A stretch of DNA of 64,000 bases from Rhizobium leguminosarum bv. trifolii WSM2297 (GTDB lineage: Bacteria > Pseudomonadota > Alphaproteobacteria > Rhizobiales > Rhizobiaceae). Positions 28,849 to 37,630 of this stretch are shown in pieces. The stretch spans positions 238,945 through 302,944 of the forward strand of contig NZ_JH719392.1 in NCBI RefSeq assembly GCF_000271845.1, written 5' to 3'. Each line of letters opens with the position of its first letter. The first letter of the stretch is position 1. Both the position numbers and the translations under genes were made by a program. The notes under the pieces were generated by a model. That model did no database searches. It saw only the letters and a list, made by a program, of their open reading frames with translations, and was not told the DNA's origin.

Positions 28849-28932
28849 TCAAAGCCTGTCGCAAACGCGGGTGTAGGCAAAGCACAGCGCGAAAAATATG
28901 ATCGCGGTGCCGAGTAGAATGATATCCATCAT
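28849..28932 (-). CDS. Small membrane peptide ahead of kdpF (27 aa)
   Basis: This frame encodes one hydrophobic helix (IILLGTAIIFFALCFAY) followed by a charged tail ending RVCDRL. GGAG lies 8 bases before ATG 28932; an in-frame ATG at 29007 would give 52 residues but with an unlikely N terminus. The stop is 14 bases before kdpF. From memory, similar peptides ending in C-x-R-L occur before kdp genes in other proteobacteria and are rarely annotated. A role in the Kdp complex is inferred from position only. Confidence 0.6.
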   Translation of the reverse strand: MMDIILLGTAIIFFALCFAYTRVCDRL

Positions 28933-29143
28933 GATCGTGACTCCGGTTGTTTTCTGGGAGTCAGACAAGACAAAGGGCGCGCACCCTGCTGAGGTGTCGC
29001 CGTTCATGCTTTCTGGCGTGGAGATGATCTTGTCGATCTCTCGGAGGTCAATATGGAACCGAAGCGCATAAAGGTTCGAGACGGGCGAGCCGCCATCAAT
29101 ATAAAAATCTTATAAATGCGGTTATGCGAGGCGGGAGATCCGC
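28933..29143. other. kdp upstream region
   Basis: This 211-base gap should hold the KdpE-dependent promoter of the kdp operon (leftward). It includes an AT-rich run at 29095-29115. I could not identify a KdpE box or a -35/-10 pair with confidence. A 6-bp hairpin (29129-29145) overlaps the stop of the CopC-like gene. Confidence 0.35.
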
Positions 29144-29506
29144 CTAAGGATCGACCCGGAACTGGTACTGGCCCTCGGCGCTACGGCCGTCCATCGAGTG
29201 GACGCGCCAGTCGAGGGTATAGAGACCGGGCGCCATAGAGGGATCGAGTGGGATCTTGAACACGGATCCTTCATGGCCGGAGAGAAATGGCTTGCCTGTG
29301 GGCAGCGCCGTCCCCTCGGCATCCAGCAGGATAGCCGTCGAGCGGGCAAGATCGACAGGGCCGGGGAAGGTGAGTTCCAGATTGGCCGGCACCAGCTTTT
29401 CTGCCTGCTGATGCGGCGGGAGCGATGCTAGTTCGACGGCCGCAGACGCTTCGTTTGCCGCGAAGAGAAGGGATGCGAACAGGCAGAACGACACGATCGA
29501 CTTCAT
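29144..29506 (-). CDS. CopC-domain periplasmic protein
   Basis: This 120-residue protein has a signal peptide (MKSIVSFCLFASLLFAANEASA) and one CopC-type beta-sandwich. Typical pieces are LELTFPGPVDLARST, GLYTLDWRVHSMDGRSAEG and YQFRV. The family binds copper through an N-terminal His after signal cleavage and through H in the S-x-DGH motif. Here the mature start is AVELAS and the motif reads SMDGRS, so both usual His ligands are absent. AAGGAAG precedes ATG 29506. It probably does not bind copper in the standard way. Confidence 0.8.
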   Translation of the reverse strand: MKSIVSFCLFASLLFAANEASAAVELASLPPHQQAEKLVPANLELTFPGPVDLARSTAILLDAEGTALPTGKPFLSGHEGSVFKIPLDPSMAPGLYTLDWRVHSMDGRSAEGQYQFRVDP

Positions 29507-29585
29507 GATAGTCTTCCTTATCTTGCCGATCCGCATGGTGCCCGGTGCCGCCATGCTTCCGAAACGCCATGCCGGCGCATGGCTA

Positions 29586-29768
29586 TTAACGCTGCTTGGG
29601 GTGATTTCGATCCCTCGTCCGTATAACGACACGCGCCGGCCTCGGCTGGCGGCCCTCGCTGAGCGCGGTGATCGTATCTACAAGCCGCTGCCAGAGGTCC
29701 CGGAATGACCTTGCTATCGTCGCGCGGTAGGACCGATTTCTGCCGACATCGTCACGATCCTTCTTCAT
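29586..29768 (-). CDS. Small hypothetical basic protein, 60 aa
   Basis: This 60-residue, strongly basic protein contains the helix RSFRDLWQRLVDTITALSEG and ends in an Arg-rich tail (ARVVIRTRDRNHPKQR). AGG lies about 9 bases before the ATG. It has no signal peptide. I do not recognise the family. It lies 79 bases upstream of the CopC-like gene in the same direction and could share its transcript. It may be a chance frame. Confidence 0.4.
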   Translation of the reverse strand: MKKDRDDVGRNRSYRATIARSFRDLWQRLVDTITALSEGRQPRPARVVIRTRDRNHPKQR

Positions 29769-30006
29769 CTCTTTTACCTGTCCTCACGGCGGGGATCTCG
29801 CACTAAGAATGTACTCCCCGACGGCGTCGGCTGAAATCATACAGAGGTCTTGGATCGGGAATCTTTTGGATTATGGAAAATGGGCATTTCATCACATGCT
29901 GAGCAGAAGCTTGGCGCGAGGCGATTGAATTGCCGCCCCTTACGGTCTTATAGTCACAGCAACGACGCCCGATCCATCCGCGGCGCCATAGGGAAGGAAA
30001 CCGATC

Positions 30007-31050
30007 ATGACCAAAGTCCGTGCGCTGGTGCTGGAGCGCCAGCATGAGCTAGCCCTTCGCGATATCGATCTGCCGCTCGAAACCGGCCCCGGCGCGGTGA
30101 AAATCAGGATCCACACGGTCGGTGTCTGCGGTTCCGACGTGCATTATTACACGCATGGCAAGATCGGCCCCTTTGTCGTCAACGCGCCGATGGTGCTCGG
30201 CCATGAGGCGGCGGGCACGGTGGTCGAAGTCGGGGCCGGCGTCACGCATCTGAAAGTCGGCGACCGCGTCTGCATGGAACCCGGCATTCCCGATCCGAAT
30301 TCCAAGGCAAGCCGGCTCGGCCTGTACAATATCGATCCTGACGTCACCTTCTGGGCGACCCCGCCGATCCACGGCGTGCTGACGCCGGAGGTCGTGCATC
30401 CGGCCAACTATACCTTCAAGCTGCCCGATAATGTCAGCTTCGCCGAAGGCGCCATGGTCGAACCTTTCGCCGTCGGCATGCAGGCCGCGACCAAGGCGAA
30501 GATAACGCCGGGTGACACCGCCGTCGTCCTCGGGGCCGGGCCGATCGGCACGATGGTGGCGATCGCCGCCCTTGCCGGCGGCTGCGCCCGCGCGATCGTT
30601 GCCGATCTCGCCCAGCCGAAGCTCGATATCGCTGCGCAATACCAGGGCGTCATTCCGGTCAATATCCGCGAGAAGAACCTGAGCGAAGAGGTCGGCCGGC
30701 TGACCGACGGCTGGGGTGCCGATGTCGTCTTCGAATGCTCCGGGTCGCCGAAAGCCTGGGAAACGATCATGGCGCTGCCGCGCCCAGGCGGCGTTATCGT
30801 CGTCGTCGGCCTGCCGGTCAACCCGATCGGCTTCGACGTCTCGACGGCCTCCACCAAGGAGATCCGTATCGAGACGGTGTTCCGCTATGCGCACCAGTAT
30901 GAGCGCTCGATCGCGCTCTTGGCTTCGGGTCGCGTCGACCTGAAGCCGCTGATATCGGAGACCTTTAGATTCGAAGAATCGATCCAGGCGTTCGATCGCG
31001 CCGTCGAAGCGCGGCCGAGCGATGTTAAGCTGCAGATCGTGATGGAATAA
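30007..31050 (+). CDS. Zinc-type polyol (sorbitol/xylitol) dehydrogenase
   Basis: This 347-residue medium-chain dehydrogenase has catalytic-zinc residues in [16 protein letters not shown] and VEPFAVG, and the NAD motif [13 protein letters not shown]. The HGKIGPF pattern after the first zinc site is typical of sorbitol/xylitol dehydrogenases. The structural-zinc lobe has lost all four Cys ([20 protein letters not shown]), as in animal sorbitol dehydrogenase. It would oxidise a polyol such as xylitol to the ketose. AGGGAAGG gives a strong ribosome site. It stands alone, with no transporter beside it. Confidence 0.88.
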   Translation: MTKVRALVLERQHELALRDIDLPLETGPGAVKIRIHTVGVCGSDVHYYTHGKIGPFVVNAPMVLGHEAAGTVVEVGAGVTHLKVGDRVCMEPGIPDPNSKASRLGLYNIDPDVTFWATPPIHGVLTPEVVHPANYTFKLPDNVSFAEGAMVEPFAVGMQAATKAKITPGDTAVVLGAGPIGTMVAIAALAGGCARAIVADLAQPKLDIAAQYQGVIPVNIREKNLSEEVGRLTDGWGADVVFECSGSPKAWETIMALPRPGGVIVVVGLPVNPIGFDVSTASTKEIRIETVFRYAHQYERSIALLASGRVDLKPLISETFRFEESIQAFDRAVEARPSDVKLQIVME

Positions 31051-31063
31051 CGGCTGCTTGGCT

Positions 31064-31636
31064 CTAGGAGGGCCCGGCACTCGGTTTCATCATTTTGCGA
31101 AAGGCAAGAGCCGCGCCTGCGACGACAGCCGCGGCTCCGATTGCGATGAGCAGATGGCGGTGAAGGGGAAGGTGGCCCAATGTCTGCTGGATGCCGTGCC
31201 CGAACAGATAGCCGAGCGCCGTGAATAATTGCCCCCAGACCAGCGCGGCAACGGCATTCAAGACGACGAATTTTCCGGTCGGTATGCGCGTCGTCCCGAT
31301 GACAACAGGGCTGATTGTCCGCAGCCCCACCAGAAACCGAAACGCCAGGATGAAGCCTGTGGGATATTTTTCCAGAAGGTGGGTTACGCGTGCCAGCGCC
31401 GGCTTTTCCATCAGCCGGCGGACAAAGCCCCATTGCGCGGCATAACGGCCGGCAAAGAACCACATCTGGTCGCCGGCAAAGGATCCTGCAGTTGCCGCCA
31501 GCGATGCGGACCAATAGGTCTGCAGCCCGCGATGGGCAATCACGCCGCCGAGGAAGGCGGCCGTTTCGCCCTCGAAGGCGGCGCCCAGAAAGATCGCCAG
31601 CAGGCCGTAATTCTCGATCAGCAGTTCGATAGACAC
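31064..31636 (-). CDS. DedA-family membrane protein
   Basis: This 190-residue polytopic protein has DedA signatures FLGAAFEGETAAFLGG, AGSFAGDQMWFFAGRYAA and FRFLVGLRTISPVVIGTT. These include the E and R residues conserved in the family, which is linked to lipid flipping and membrane homeostasis. The start is GTG 31636 with GGAG 8 bases upstream. It converges on the polyol dehydrogenase with a 13-base gap. Confidence 0.88.
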   Translation of the reverse strand: MSIELLIENYGLLAIFLGAAFEGETAAFLGGVIAHRGLQTYWSASLAATAGSFAGDQMWFFAGRYAAQWGFVRRLMEKPALARVTHLLEKYPTGFILAFRFLVGLRTISPVVIGTTRIPTGKFVVLNAVAALVWGQLFTALGYLFGHGIQQTLGHLPLHRHLLIAIGAAAVVAGAALAFRKMMKPSAGPS

Positions 31637-31677
31637 TAGCAGTCTCCGGCCCCGACTCTTGAAGCGTCAATGCGCAA

Positions 31678-33039
31678 TTAAACCGGCTTCAAATCCCCAA
31701 GCAGCGTCGGTATCAGCTCCGACACCGTCGGATGGATCGGCACCGACCATTTGAGCGCGGGATAGGTCGTTCCTGCATTCATCGCGTCGATGAAGCCATG
31801 GATCACCTCGTCGCCTTCGATGCCGAGGATCGCCGCGCCGAGGATTTCCTTGGTCTCGGCGTCGGCAATCACCTTCATGAAGCCCTTGGTCTCGCCGCGC
31901 TCGTTGGCGCGGCCGACGCGGCTCATCGGCCGGGTCGAGACCATGATCTTGCGGTCGGTGGCGCGCGCCTGCTTCTCGGTCATGCCGACGCGGCCGAGTG
32001 GCGGATCGATGTAGAGCGCATAGGCCGGGATACGGCTCGACAGCCTGCGGTCTTCGCCGTCGATCAGGTTGGCGGCGGCGATCTCGAAATCATTGTAGGA
32101 GGTGTGGGTGAAGGCGCCGTGGCCGTTGCAGTCGCCGAGCGCAAAGATGCCCTCGACATTGGTGGCGAGCCGGTCGTCGACGGTGATGAACCCCCGTTTA
32201 TCGGTGACAACGCCGGCGGCATCGAGGCCGAGATCGTCGGTGTTGGGCTTGCGGCCGGTGGCGATCAGCACATGGCTCGCATCGATCTTCGCCGAACCGG
32301 CGGTGACGCTCACTCCGCTGCCATTGCGCGCAAAGGCGATATTGCCGGCATCGGTGTGGACGCCGATGCCTTCGGCGCGCAGGATGTCGGCGATCGCGTC
32401 CGATATATCCTCGTCCTCGCGCGATGCGAGCTTCGGCCCGTGCTCGATGGCGCTGACCTCGGCGCCGAAGCGACGATACATCTGGGCGAATTCCAGCCCG
32501 ATATAGCTGCCGCCGATGACGGCGAGATGCCGCGGCAGCGTGTCGAGATGGATGATCGAGGTGCTGGTGAGGTAATCGATATCGTTGATACCAGGTAGTT
32601 CGGGAATGACGGGCCGCGCCCCGACATTGAGGAAGATGCGCGGCGCGGTCAGCGTTTCGCCGTTGACGCCGACGGTCTTCGGGCCCTCGAAACGGGCGTG
32701 CCCATAGATCACGTTCATGCCGTCCATGCCGGTCAGCCAACCGATGAGGCCGTTGCGGGCATTCATCGTCACCGTTTCCGCCCGGGCTCTCACCACCTTC
32801 ATGTCGATGGCGATCTCGCCGGGGATGTTGACGCCATAGGCGGCGCCGGTTCTGGCGACATGGGCGGCGCGGGCGCTGGCGACCAGCGTCTTCGTCGGCA
32901 TGCAGCCGGCATTGACGCAGGTGCCGCCAAGGAACTTTCGCTCGATCAGCGCTACCTTCATGCCCTTTTCGACCAGGCGGGCGGCAAGCGATGGACCGGC
33001 CTGGCCGGCGCCAATGACGATGGCGTCGAAGCTCTTCAT
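31678..33039 (-). CDS. FAD-dependent pyridine nucleotide-disulfide oxidoreductase (MerA-like)
   Basis: This is a 453-residue class I flavoprotein. It has the FAD motif GAGQAGPSLAARL, redox-active disulfide GGTCVNAGCMPTKTL, NAD motif VIGGSYIGLEFAQ, second FAD motif FALGDCNGHG and C-terminal HPTVSE, where His-Glu is the catalytic base pair. It resembles mercuric reductases but lacks the N-terminal HMA domain and shows no C-terminal Cys pair, so mercury is unlikely. It overlaps the DUF4126 gene by 4 bases (ATGA). The physiological disulfide or quinone is unknown. Confidence 0.88.
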   Translation of the reverse strand: MKSFDAIVIGAGQAGPSLAARLVEKGMKVALIERKFLGGTCVNAGCMPTKTLVASARAAHVARTGAAYGVNIPGEIAIDMKVVRARAETVTMNARNGLIGWLTGMDGMNVIYGHARFEGPKTVGVNGETLTAPRIFLNVGARPVIPELPGINDIDYLTSTSIIHLDTLPRHLAVIGGSYIGLEFAQMYRRFGAEVSAIEHGPKLASREDEDISDAIADILRAEGIGVHTDAGNIAFARNGSGVSVTAGSAKIDASHVLIATGRKPNTDDLGLDAAGVVTDKRGFITVDDRLATNVEGIFALGDCNGHGAFTHTSYNDFEIAAANLIDGEDRRLSSRIPAYALYIDPPLGRVGMTEKQARATDRKIMVSTRPMSRVGRANERGETKGFMKVIADAETKEILGAAILGIEGDEVIHGFIDAMNAGTTYPALKWSVPIHPTVSELIPTLLGDLKPV

Positions 33040-33497
33040 GACACAGCCCCCACAATCAGCACCGCGCCGATGACGGCGACGGCATCTTCGATGAGGGCGG
33101 CCGGCAGGTCCTTTCCGAATGAGGCGGCAAGCCGGCTGCGGGCGGCAGCCCCACCATAGGTGCCGATGACGGCGCCGATCACGCCGGCGATCAGCCCGCC
33201 GAACAGCAGGCTGCTGGCGGCGCCGATCGTCGCGCCCGAGAGCGCCCCCGAGACGATGCGGGCAGCGAACTGCATCGGCACCTTGCGCGACGGCGTCGAT
33301 GGCAGCTGGTCGGCGATCAGCTCGATGACGGCAAGGATCGTGAAGATCCACGGCGTCCAGCGATAGCCCATGAAGGCAAGCGGCGTCTGCGAGACATCGA
33401 ACCAGCCGAGTGCTGCGCCCCAGGCGACGGCGGCGGGCGCCGTCATGGTGCGAAGGCCCGATATGACACCAATCAGCAATGCAAGAAGCAGAAACAT
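33036..33497 (-). CDS. DUF4126 membrane protein
   Basis: This 153-residue protein has several glycine-rich membrane segments (FLLLALLIGVISGLRTMTAP, GALSGATIGAASSLLFGG, AGVIGAVIGTYGG). The motif SGLRTMTAPAAVAW at the start is characteristic of DUF4126. It is translationally coupled to the disulfide reductase that follows (ATGA overlap), which implies a joint role at the membrane. No biochemical function is established. Confidence 0.85.
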   Translation of the reverse strand: MFLLLALLIGVISGLRTMTAPAAVAWGAALGWFDVSQTPLAFMGYRWTPWIFTILAVIELIADQLPSTPSRKVPMQFAARIVSGALSGATIGAASSLLFGGLIAGVIGAVIGTYGGAAARSRLAASFGKDLPAALIEDAVAVIGAVLIVGAVS

Positions 33498-33589
33498 GCG
33501 CGATCCCCCTCATTGCCGGCTTTCGCGCCGCAGCCGGGAAGGTTGCACATTGTCAGGCGCGTGGCAATTCGCCTTGCCTCGCGGGTGAT

Positions 33590-34777
33590 TTAGTTCGAGA
33601 AAGCGGCGATGCCGGTGATCGCCCGGCCGATGATCAGCGCGTGGATGTCGTGCGTGCCCTCATAGGTGTTGACCACTTCGAGGTTGACCAGATGGCGGGC
33701 GATGCCGAATTCGTCGGAGATGCCGTTGCCGCCGAGCATGTCGCGGGCGGCGCGTGCGATCTCCAGTGCCTTGCCGCAGCTGTTGCGCTTGAGGATCGAG
33801 GTCAGCTCCACCGGCGGATGGCCTTCCTCCTTCATGCGGCCGAGCCGCAGGCAGCCCTGAAGGCCGAGCGAGATCTCCGCCGCCATGTCGGCGAGTTTCT
33901 TCTGGATCAGCTGGTTGGCGGCCAGCGGCCGGCCGAACTGCTTGCGATCGAGCGTATATTGCCGTGCTCGGGCATAACAATCCTCGGCAGCACCCAGCGC
34001 GCCCCAGGCAATGCCGAAGCGGGCCGAGTTGAGGCAGGTGAACGGTCCCTTGAGGCCGGTGACGTCGGGCAGAAGATTTTCGTCCGGCACGAAGACCGCG
34101 TCCATCACCACTTCGCCTGTGATCGAGGCGCGCAAGCCGACCTTGCCGTGGATGGCGGGGGCCGAAAGTCCCTTCCAGCCCTTTTCGAGGATGAAGCCGC
34201 GGATGAGGCCGTCCTCGGTCTTTGCCCAGACGACGAAGACATCGGCGATCGGCGCGTTGGAGATCCAGGTCTTCGAGCCGGTGAGGCTGTAGCCGCCGTC
34301 GACCTTCCTGGCACGTGTCGCCATCGAGCCGGGATCGGAGCCGTGATCGGGTTCGGTCAGGCCAAAGCAGCCGATCCATTCGCCGATCGCAAGTTTCGGC
34401 AGGTACTTTAGCTTCTGCGCCTCAGACCCGAAGGTTTCGATCGGCACCATGACCAGCGAGGACTGCACACTCATCATCGAACGATAGCCGCTGTCGACCC
34501 GTTCGACCTCACGGGCGATCAGGCCGTAGGCGGTGTAACCGAGACCGGCGCCGCCGTAATCGGGGGGGATCGTCGGGCCGAGCAGCCCGAGTTCGCCCAT
34601 TTCGCGGAAGATCTCGGGGTCGGTCTTTTCATTGCGGAACGCGTCGAGAACCCGCGGTGCCAGCTTCTCCTGCGCATAGGCGTGGGCCGTATCCTGCACC
34701 ATGCGCTCTTCGTCGGTCAGCTGCTCCACCAGCCGGAACGGATCGGTCCAGTCGAAAACCTCGCGCGTATGCTGCAT
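33590..34777 (-). CDS. gcdH: Glutaryl-CoA dehydrogenase
   Basis: This 395-residue acyl-CoA dehydrogenase has FAD/substrate motifs [17 protein letters not shown] and [16 protein letters not shown] text (here [12 protein letters not shown]). The catalytic Glu is in [13 protein letters not shown] near the C terminus, the glutaryl-CoA type. Another typical motif is [14 protein letters not shown]. It oxidises and decarboxylates glutaryl-CoA to crotonyl-CoA in lysine and tryptophan breakdown. GGTGAGGAG precedes the ATG. It is divergent from the cupin gene and appears monocistronic. Confidence 0.92.
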   Translation of the reverse strand: MQHTREVFDWTDPFRLVEQLTDEERMVQDTAHAYAQEKLAPRVLDAFRNEKTDPEIFREMGELGLLGPTIPPDYGGAGLGYTAYGLIAREVERVDSGYRSMMSVQSSLVMVPIETFGSEAQKLKYLPKLAIGEWIGCFGLTEPDHGSDPGSMATRARKVDGGYSLTGSKTWISNAPIADVFVVWAKTEDGLIRGFILEKGWKGLSAPAIHGKVGLRASITGEVVMDAVFVPDENLLPDVTGLKGPFTCLNSARFGIAWGALGAAEDCYARARQYTLDRKQFGRPLAANQLIQKKLADMAAEISLGLQGCLRLGRMKEEGHPPVELTSILKRNSCGKALEIARAARDMLGGNGISDEFGIARHLVNLEVVNTYEGTHDIHALIIGRAITGIAAFSN

Positions 34778-34950
34778 GTCGGCGTCTCCTCACCCTTGCA
34801 TTCAGGCTTGCCAGATCAAAGGTCGATAGACCCGCCAGCCGAGCGCGTCAACAGAAGGCGATGCTATCGAAAAGACCGGGCGGGCCACTTTTCAAATGCG
34901 TCGGCATGATCCACTTTGCCCGCGATCGATTCTGGAACGAGGAGACGGAA

Positions 34951-35289
34951 ATGTCGTCAAGCGATCTGTTCGTATCGGCCGAAGGCGCCGAATGGGTCAA
35001 TCCCGAGCCCGGCGTCGTCAGGCGTATCATGACCTATCTGCCGGAGATGATGATGGTGGAAGTGGCCTTCGAAAGCGGTGCCGTCGGTGCTGCTCATTCG
35101 CATCCGCATATTCAGGCAAGTTATGTCGCCGAGGGCAGTTTCGAAGTGACGATCGATGGCCGCACCGAGGTGCTGCAGCAGGGCGGCAGCTTCATCGTGC
35201 CCCCCAATCTCGTCCACGGTGTCAAGGCGCTGGAAAAGGGCCGGCTGATCGATAGCTTCACGCCGCACCGGGCCGAGTTTCTCAAATAG
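34951..35289 (+). CDS. Cupin-domain protein, 112 aa
   Basis: This is a small single-domain cupin. The metal motif is AAHSHPHIQASYVAEG (His, His, Gln, then E missing or shifted) and the second motif is GGSFIVPPNLVHGVKAL with a His. GAGGAGA precedes ATG 34951, and upstream in-frame codons belong to the intergenic region. Such cupins bind a metal and often act in sugar or pectin-derived metabolism (KdgF-like), but no substrate follows from context. Its 3' end overlaps the convergent LysR gene by 8 bases. Confidence 0.85.
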   Translation: MSSSDLFVSAEGAEWVNPEPGVVRRIMTYLPEMMMVEVAFESGAVGAAHSHPHIQASYVAEGSFEVTIDGRTEVLQQGGSFIVPPNLVHGVKALEKGRLIDSFTPHRAEFLK

Positions 35290-36244
35290 GTGAGGTCTCG
35301 GCGTCTGGCCGGCGCGGCAAGCCCGCGGCGGTGACATAGGGCGGCACGAAGCGCGCATCCTCGCCGCGCACGGCCTCGCGCAGGAAGTCGATGACGGCGC
35401 GCACGCGCGGCGCCTGTTTCAGGTCGCGATGGCAGGTGATCCAGTAGTGGCGCTTGAGGTCGATCTCCTCGGGCAGCACGCGCACGAGTTCGGGATAACG
35501 GCTGGCGAAGAAATAGGGCAGGATGCAGAGGCCGAGACCGTTTCGGGTGGCGGTGAGCTGCGCGAAGATGCTGGAACTCTGGAATTGCGGCTTGATGCGC
35601 GGGTGCACATCGCTGAGGTAATCCAGGCCCGGCGCGAAAATCATCTCCTCGATATAGCTGACGAAGGGATGCTCAAGCAGGTCTTCGCGGCAGGTGATGT
35701 CAGGTGCTTTCGCCAGATAGTCGCGCGAGCCGTAGATCTGCAGATGGTAGTCGGTCAGCTTCTCGGCAAAATACGGCCCGCCCTTCGGCTCGTCGAGCAC
35801 GACGGAAAGATCGGCCTCCTTGCGCGACAGCGACATGATCTGCTGGATCGTTACCAGCTCGAGCGAGAGATGCGGATGCTGGGCGGCAAACCGCGGCAGC
35901 ACGGTGGCGAAGAAAAAATTGGCAAAGCCCTCCGGCGCGCTGAGGCGCACGAGGCCGCGCTGCGCCATCGAGCCGTCGGCAAGATCGGCGCGCAGCCGCT
36001 CGGTCTCCTGCTCCATCTTTTCGGCCGTCTCGACGAAGCGCGTGCCCATGGCAGTCAGCACATAGCCGCGCGGATTGCGCTCGAACAGCTTGACCTTGAG
36101 GGTGAACTCCAGCCGGTCGATGCGCCGTGAAACGGTGGCATGGCTGGAACGCAGCTGGCGGGCCGCCGTCGACAGCTGTCCGGTGCGGGCGACGGCTAGA
36201 AAAAACTGAAGATCGTCCCAAGTAAACTGCGGTGGATTGTTCAT
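35282..36244 (-). CDS. LysR-family regulator of the LIV/GMC cluster
   Basis: This 320-residue LysR protein has a helix-turn-helix near residues 9-68 (STAARQLRSSHATVSRRIDR, FERNPRGYVLT) and a full effector domain. It is divergent from the ABC transporter operon starting at 36420. The gap contains two GAACAGAT-type palindromes suited to a LysR tetramer. It most likely activates the operon in response to the imported compound. The effector is unknown. Confidence 0.9.
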   Translation of the reverse strand: MNNPPQFTWDDLQFFLAVARTGQLSTAARQLRSSHATVSRRIDRLEFTLKVKLFERNPRGYVLTAMGTRFVETAEKMEQETERLRADLADGSMAQRGLVRLSAPEGFANFFFATVLPRFAAQHPHLSLELVTIQQIMSLSRKEADLSVVLDEPKGGPYFAEKLTDYHLQIYGSRDYLAKAPDITCREDLLEHPFVSYIEEMIFAPGLDYLSDVHPRIKPQFQSSSIFAQLTATRNGLGLCILPYFFASRYPELVRVLPEEIDLKRHYWITCHRDLKQAPRVRAVIDFLREAVRGEDARFVPPYVTAAGLPRRPDAETSPI

Positions 36245-36254
36245 CGCGATCCCG

Positions 36255-36276
36255 ATCTGTTCAAAAACGAACAGAT
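36255..36276. promoter_or_regulatory. Perfect inverted repeat ATCTGTTC-N6-GAACAGAT
   Basis: Arms 36255-36262 and 36269-36276 are exact complements around AAAAAC. The site lies 11 bases upstream of the LysR start and about 145 bases upstream of the transporter gene. It fits the autoregulatory recognition site of a LysR protein. Confidence 0.55.
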
Positions 36277-36370
36277 ACTGTTTGGAATTAGTTGTAAACC
36301 ACCCGTTGCTTCAACGAGGAATTTCCGTGATCGTAAGGCGAGGGTCCGCCGTTCTGAGGAGTGCGGCTGG

Positions 36371-36397
36371 CCAAATCTGAACAGATCCGCAATTTGG
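36371..36397. promoter_or_regulatory. Second operator-like site before the LIV operon
   Basis: ATCTGAACAGAT (36375-36386) repeats the half-site GAACAGAT of the 36255 palindrome. It sits inside a wider inverted repeat CCAAAT (36371-36376) / ATTTGG (36392-36397). It is 23 bases or more upstream of the binding-protein ATG, near where RNA polymerase would bind. Confidence 0.45.
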
Positions 36398-36419
36398 CTC
36401 ATCTCTGGGAGGAGAGAAT

Positions 36420-37625
36420 ATGCGTAAGAATCTCATTACATCAGTTGCATTTCTGCTGGCGAGCAGCACAGCGGTGCTCGCGCAGAGCGCGACCGACGGC
36501 AAGGTGAAGATCGGCATCCTGAACGACCAGTCGGGGGTCTATGCCGACTTCGGCGGAAAGTCTTCCGTCGAGGCCGCCAAGATGGCGGTCGAGGATTTCG
36601 GCGGCAAGGTGCTCGGCGTTCCGGTCGAGATCGTCGATGCCGACCACCAGAACAAGCCCGATATCGCCTCCAACATCGCCCGCCAGTGGTATGACACCGA
36701 GCAGGTGGATGCGATTATGGAGCTGACGACCTCGTCGGTGGCGCTCGCCGTGCAGGCGATCGCCAAGGAAAAGAAGAAGATCGACATCGTCACCGGTGCG
36801 GCGACGACGGACCTGACCGGCAAGGCCTGCTCGCCTTACGGCTTCCATTGGGCCTACGACACGCACGCGCTGGCCGTCGGCACCGGCGGCGCGCTCGTCA
36901 AGCAGGGCGGCGACAGCTGGTTCTTCCTGACCGCCGACTATGCCTTCGGCTATTCGCTGGAGCAGCAGACCAGCGACTACGTCAAGGCGAGCGGCGGTAA
37001 GGTCGTCGGCGCCGTCCGTCATCCGTTGTCGACCCAGGACTTCTCGTCGTTCCTGCTGCAGGCGCAATCATCCGGCGCCAAGGTGATCGGCTTGGCGAAT
37101 GCCGGCCTCGATACCTCGAATGCCATCAAGCAGGCGGCCGAATTCGGCATCACCCAAGGCGGCCAGCATCTGGCGGCGCTGCTCTTCACGCTCGCCGAAG
37201 TCCATGGTCTCGGCCTCGAGGCAGCGCAGGGACTGACCCTGACCGAAGGCTATTACTGGAACCGCGACGACGAAAGCCGCGCTTTCGCCAAGAAGTTCTT
37301 TGCGCGCACCAACAAGATGCCGAACATGATCCATACCGGCACCTATTCGGCGGTGACGCAATATCTGAAGGCGGTGCAGAAGGCCGGCACCGACGAAACC
37401 GAAGCCGTCGCCAAGGAGTTGCATGAAATGCCGGTCGACGACGTCTTCGGCCGCGGCGGCACGGTTGGCGCCAATGGCCGCATGATCCACGACATGTACC
37501 TGCTGCAGGTCAAGAAGCCGGCTGACAGCAAGGAGCCGTGGGATTACTTCAACGTTCTCGCCACCATTCCCGGCAAGGAGGCCTATATCGATCCAGCCAA
37601 GAGCGGCTGCGATCTGGTGAAGTAA
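36420..37625 (+). CDS. LIV-type ABC transporter substrate-binding protein
   Basis: This 401-residue periplasmic protein has a signal peptide (ending SSTAVLAQSATDG). It has the family-5 binding fold: VKIGILNDQSGVYADFGGKS, then VDADHQNKPDIASN and a late EAYIDPAKSGCDLVK. A strong GGGAGGAGAG ribosome site precedes it. It feeds the permeases at 39119 and 40008. The family covers branched amino acids, amides, aromatic acids and urea; the nearby dehydrogenases suggest an alcohol or acid rather than leucine. Confidence 0.9.
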   Translation: MRKNLITSVAFLLASSTAVLAQSATDGKVKIGILNDQSGVYADFGGKSSVEAAKMAVEDFGGKVLGVPVEIVDADHQNKPDIASNIARQWYDTEQVDAIMELTTSSVALAVQAIAKEKKKIDIVTGAATTDLTGKACSPYGFHWAYDTHALAVGTGGALVKQGGDSWFFLTADYAFGYSLEQQTSDYVKASGGKVVGAVRHPLSTQDFSSFLLQAQSSGAKVIGLANAGLDTSNAIKQAAEFGITQGGQHLAALLFTLAEVHGLGLEAAQGLTLTEGYYWNRDDESRAFAKKFFARTNKMPNMIHTGTYSAVTQYLKAVQKAGTDETEAVAKELHEMPVDDVFGRGGTVGANGRMIHDMYLLQVKKPADSKEPWDYFNVLATIPGKEAYIDPAKSGCDLVK

Positions 37626-37630
37626 GCACG

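Noticed and set aside
29803..30045. Minus-strand frame of 80 codons before the polyol dehydrogenase
   Set aside because: It covers the probable promoter and start of the dehydrogenase and has no family pattern.
31678..33039. Mercuric reductase
   Set aside because: It is similar in the flavoenzyme core but has no N-terminal metal-binding domain, no C-terminal Cys pair and no mer genes nearby.
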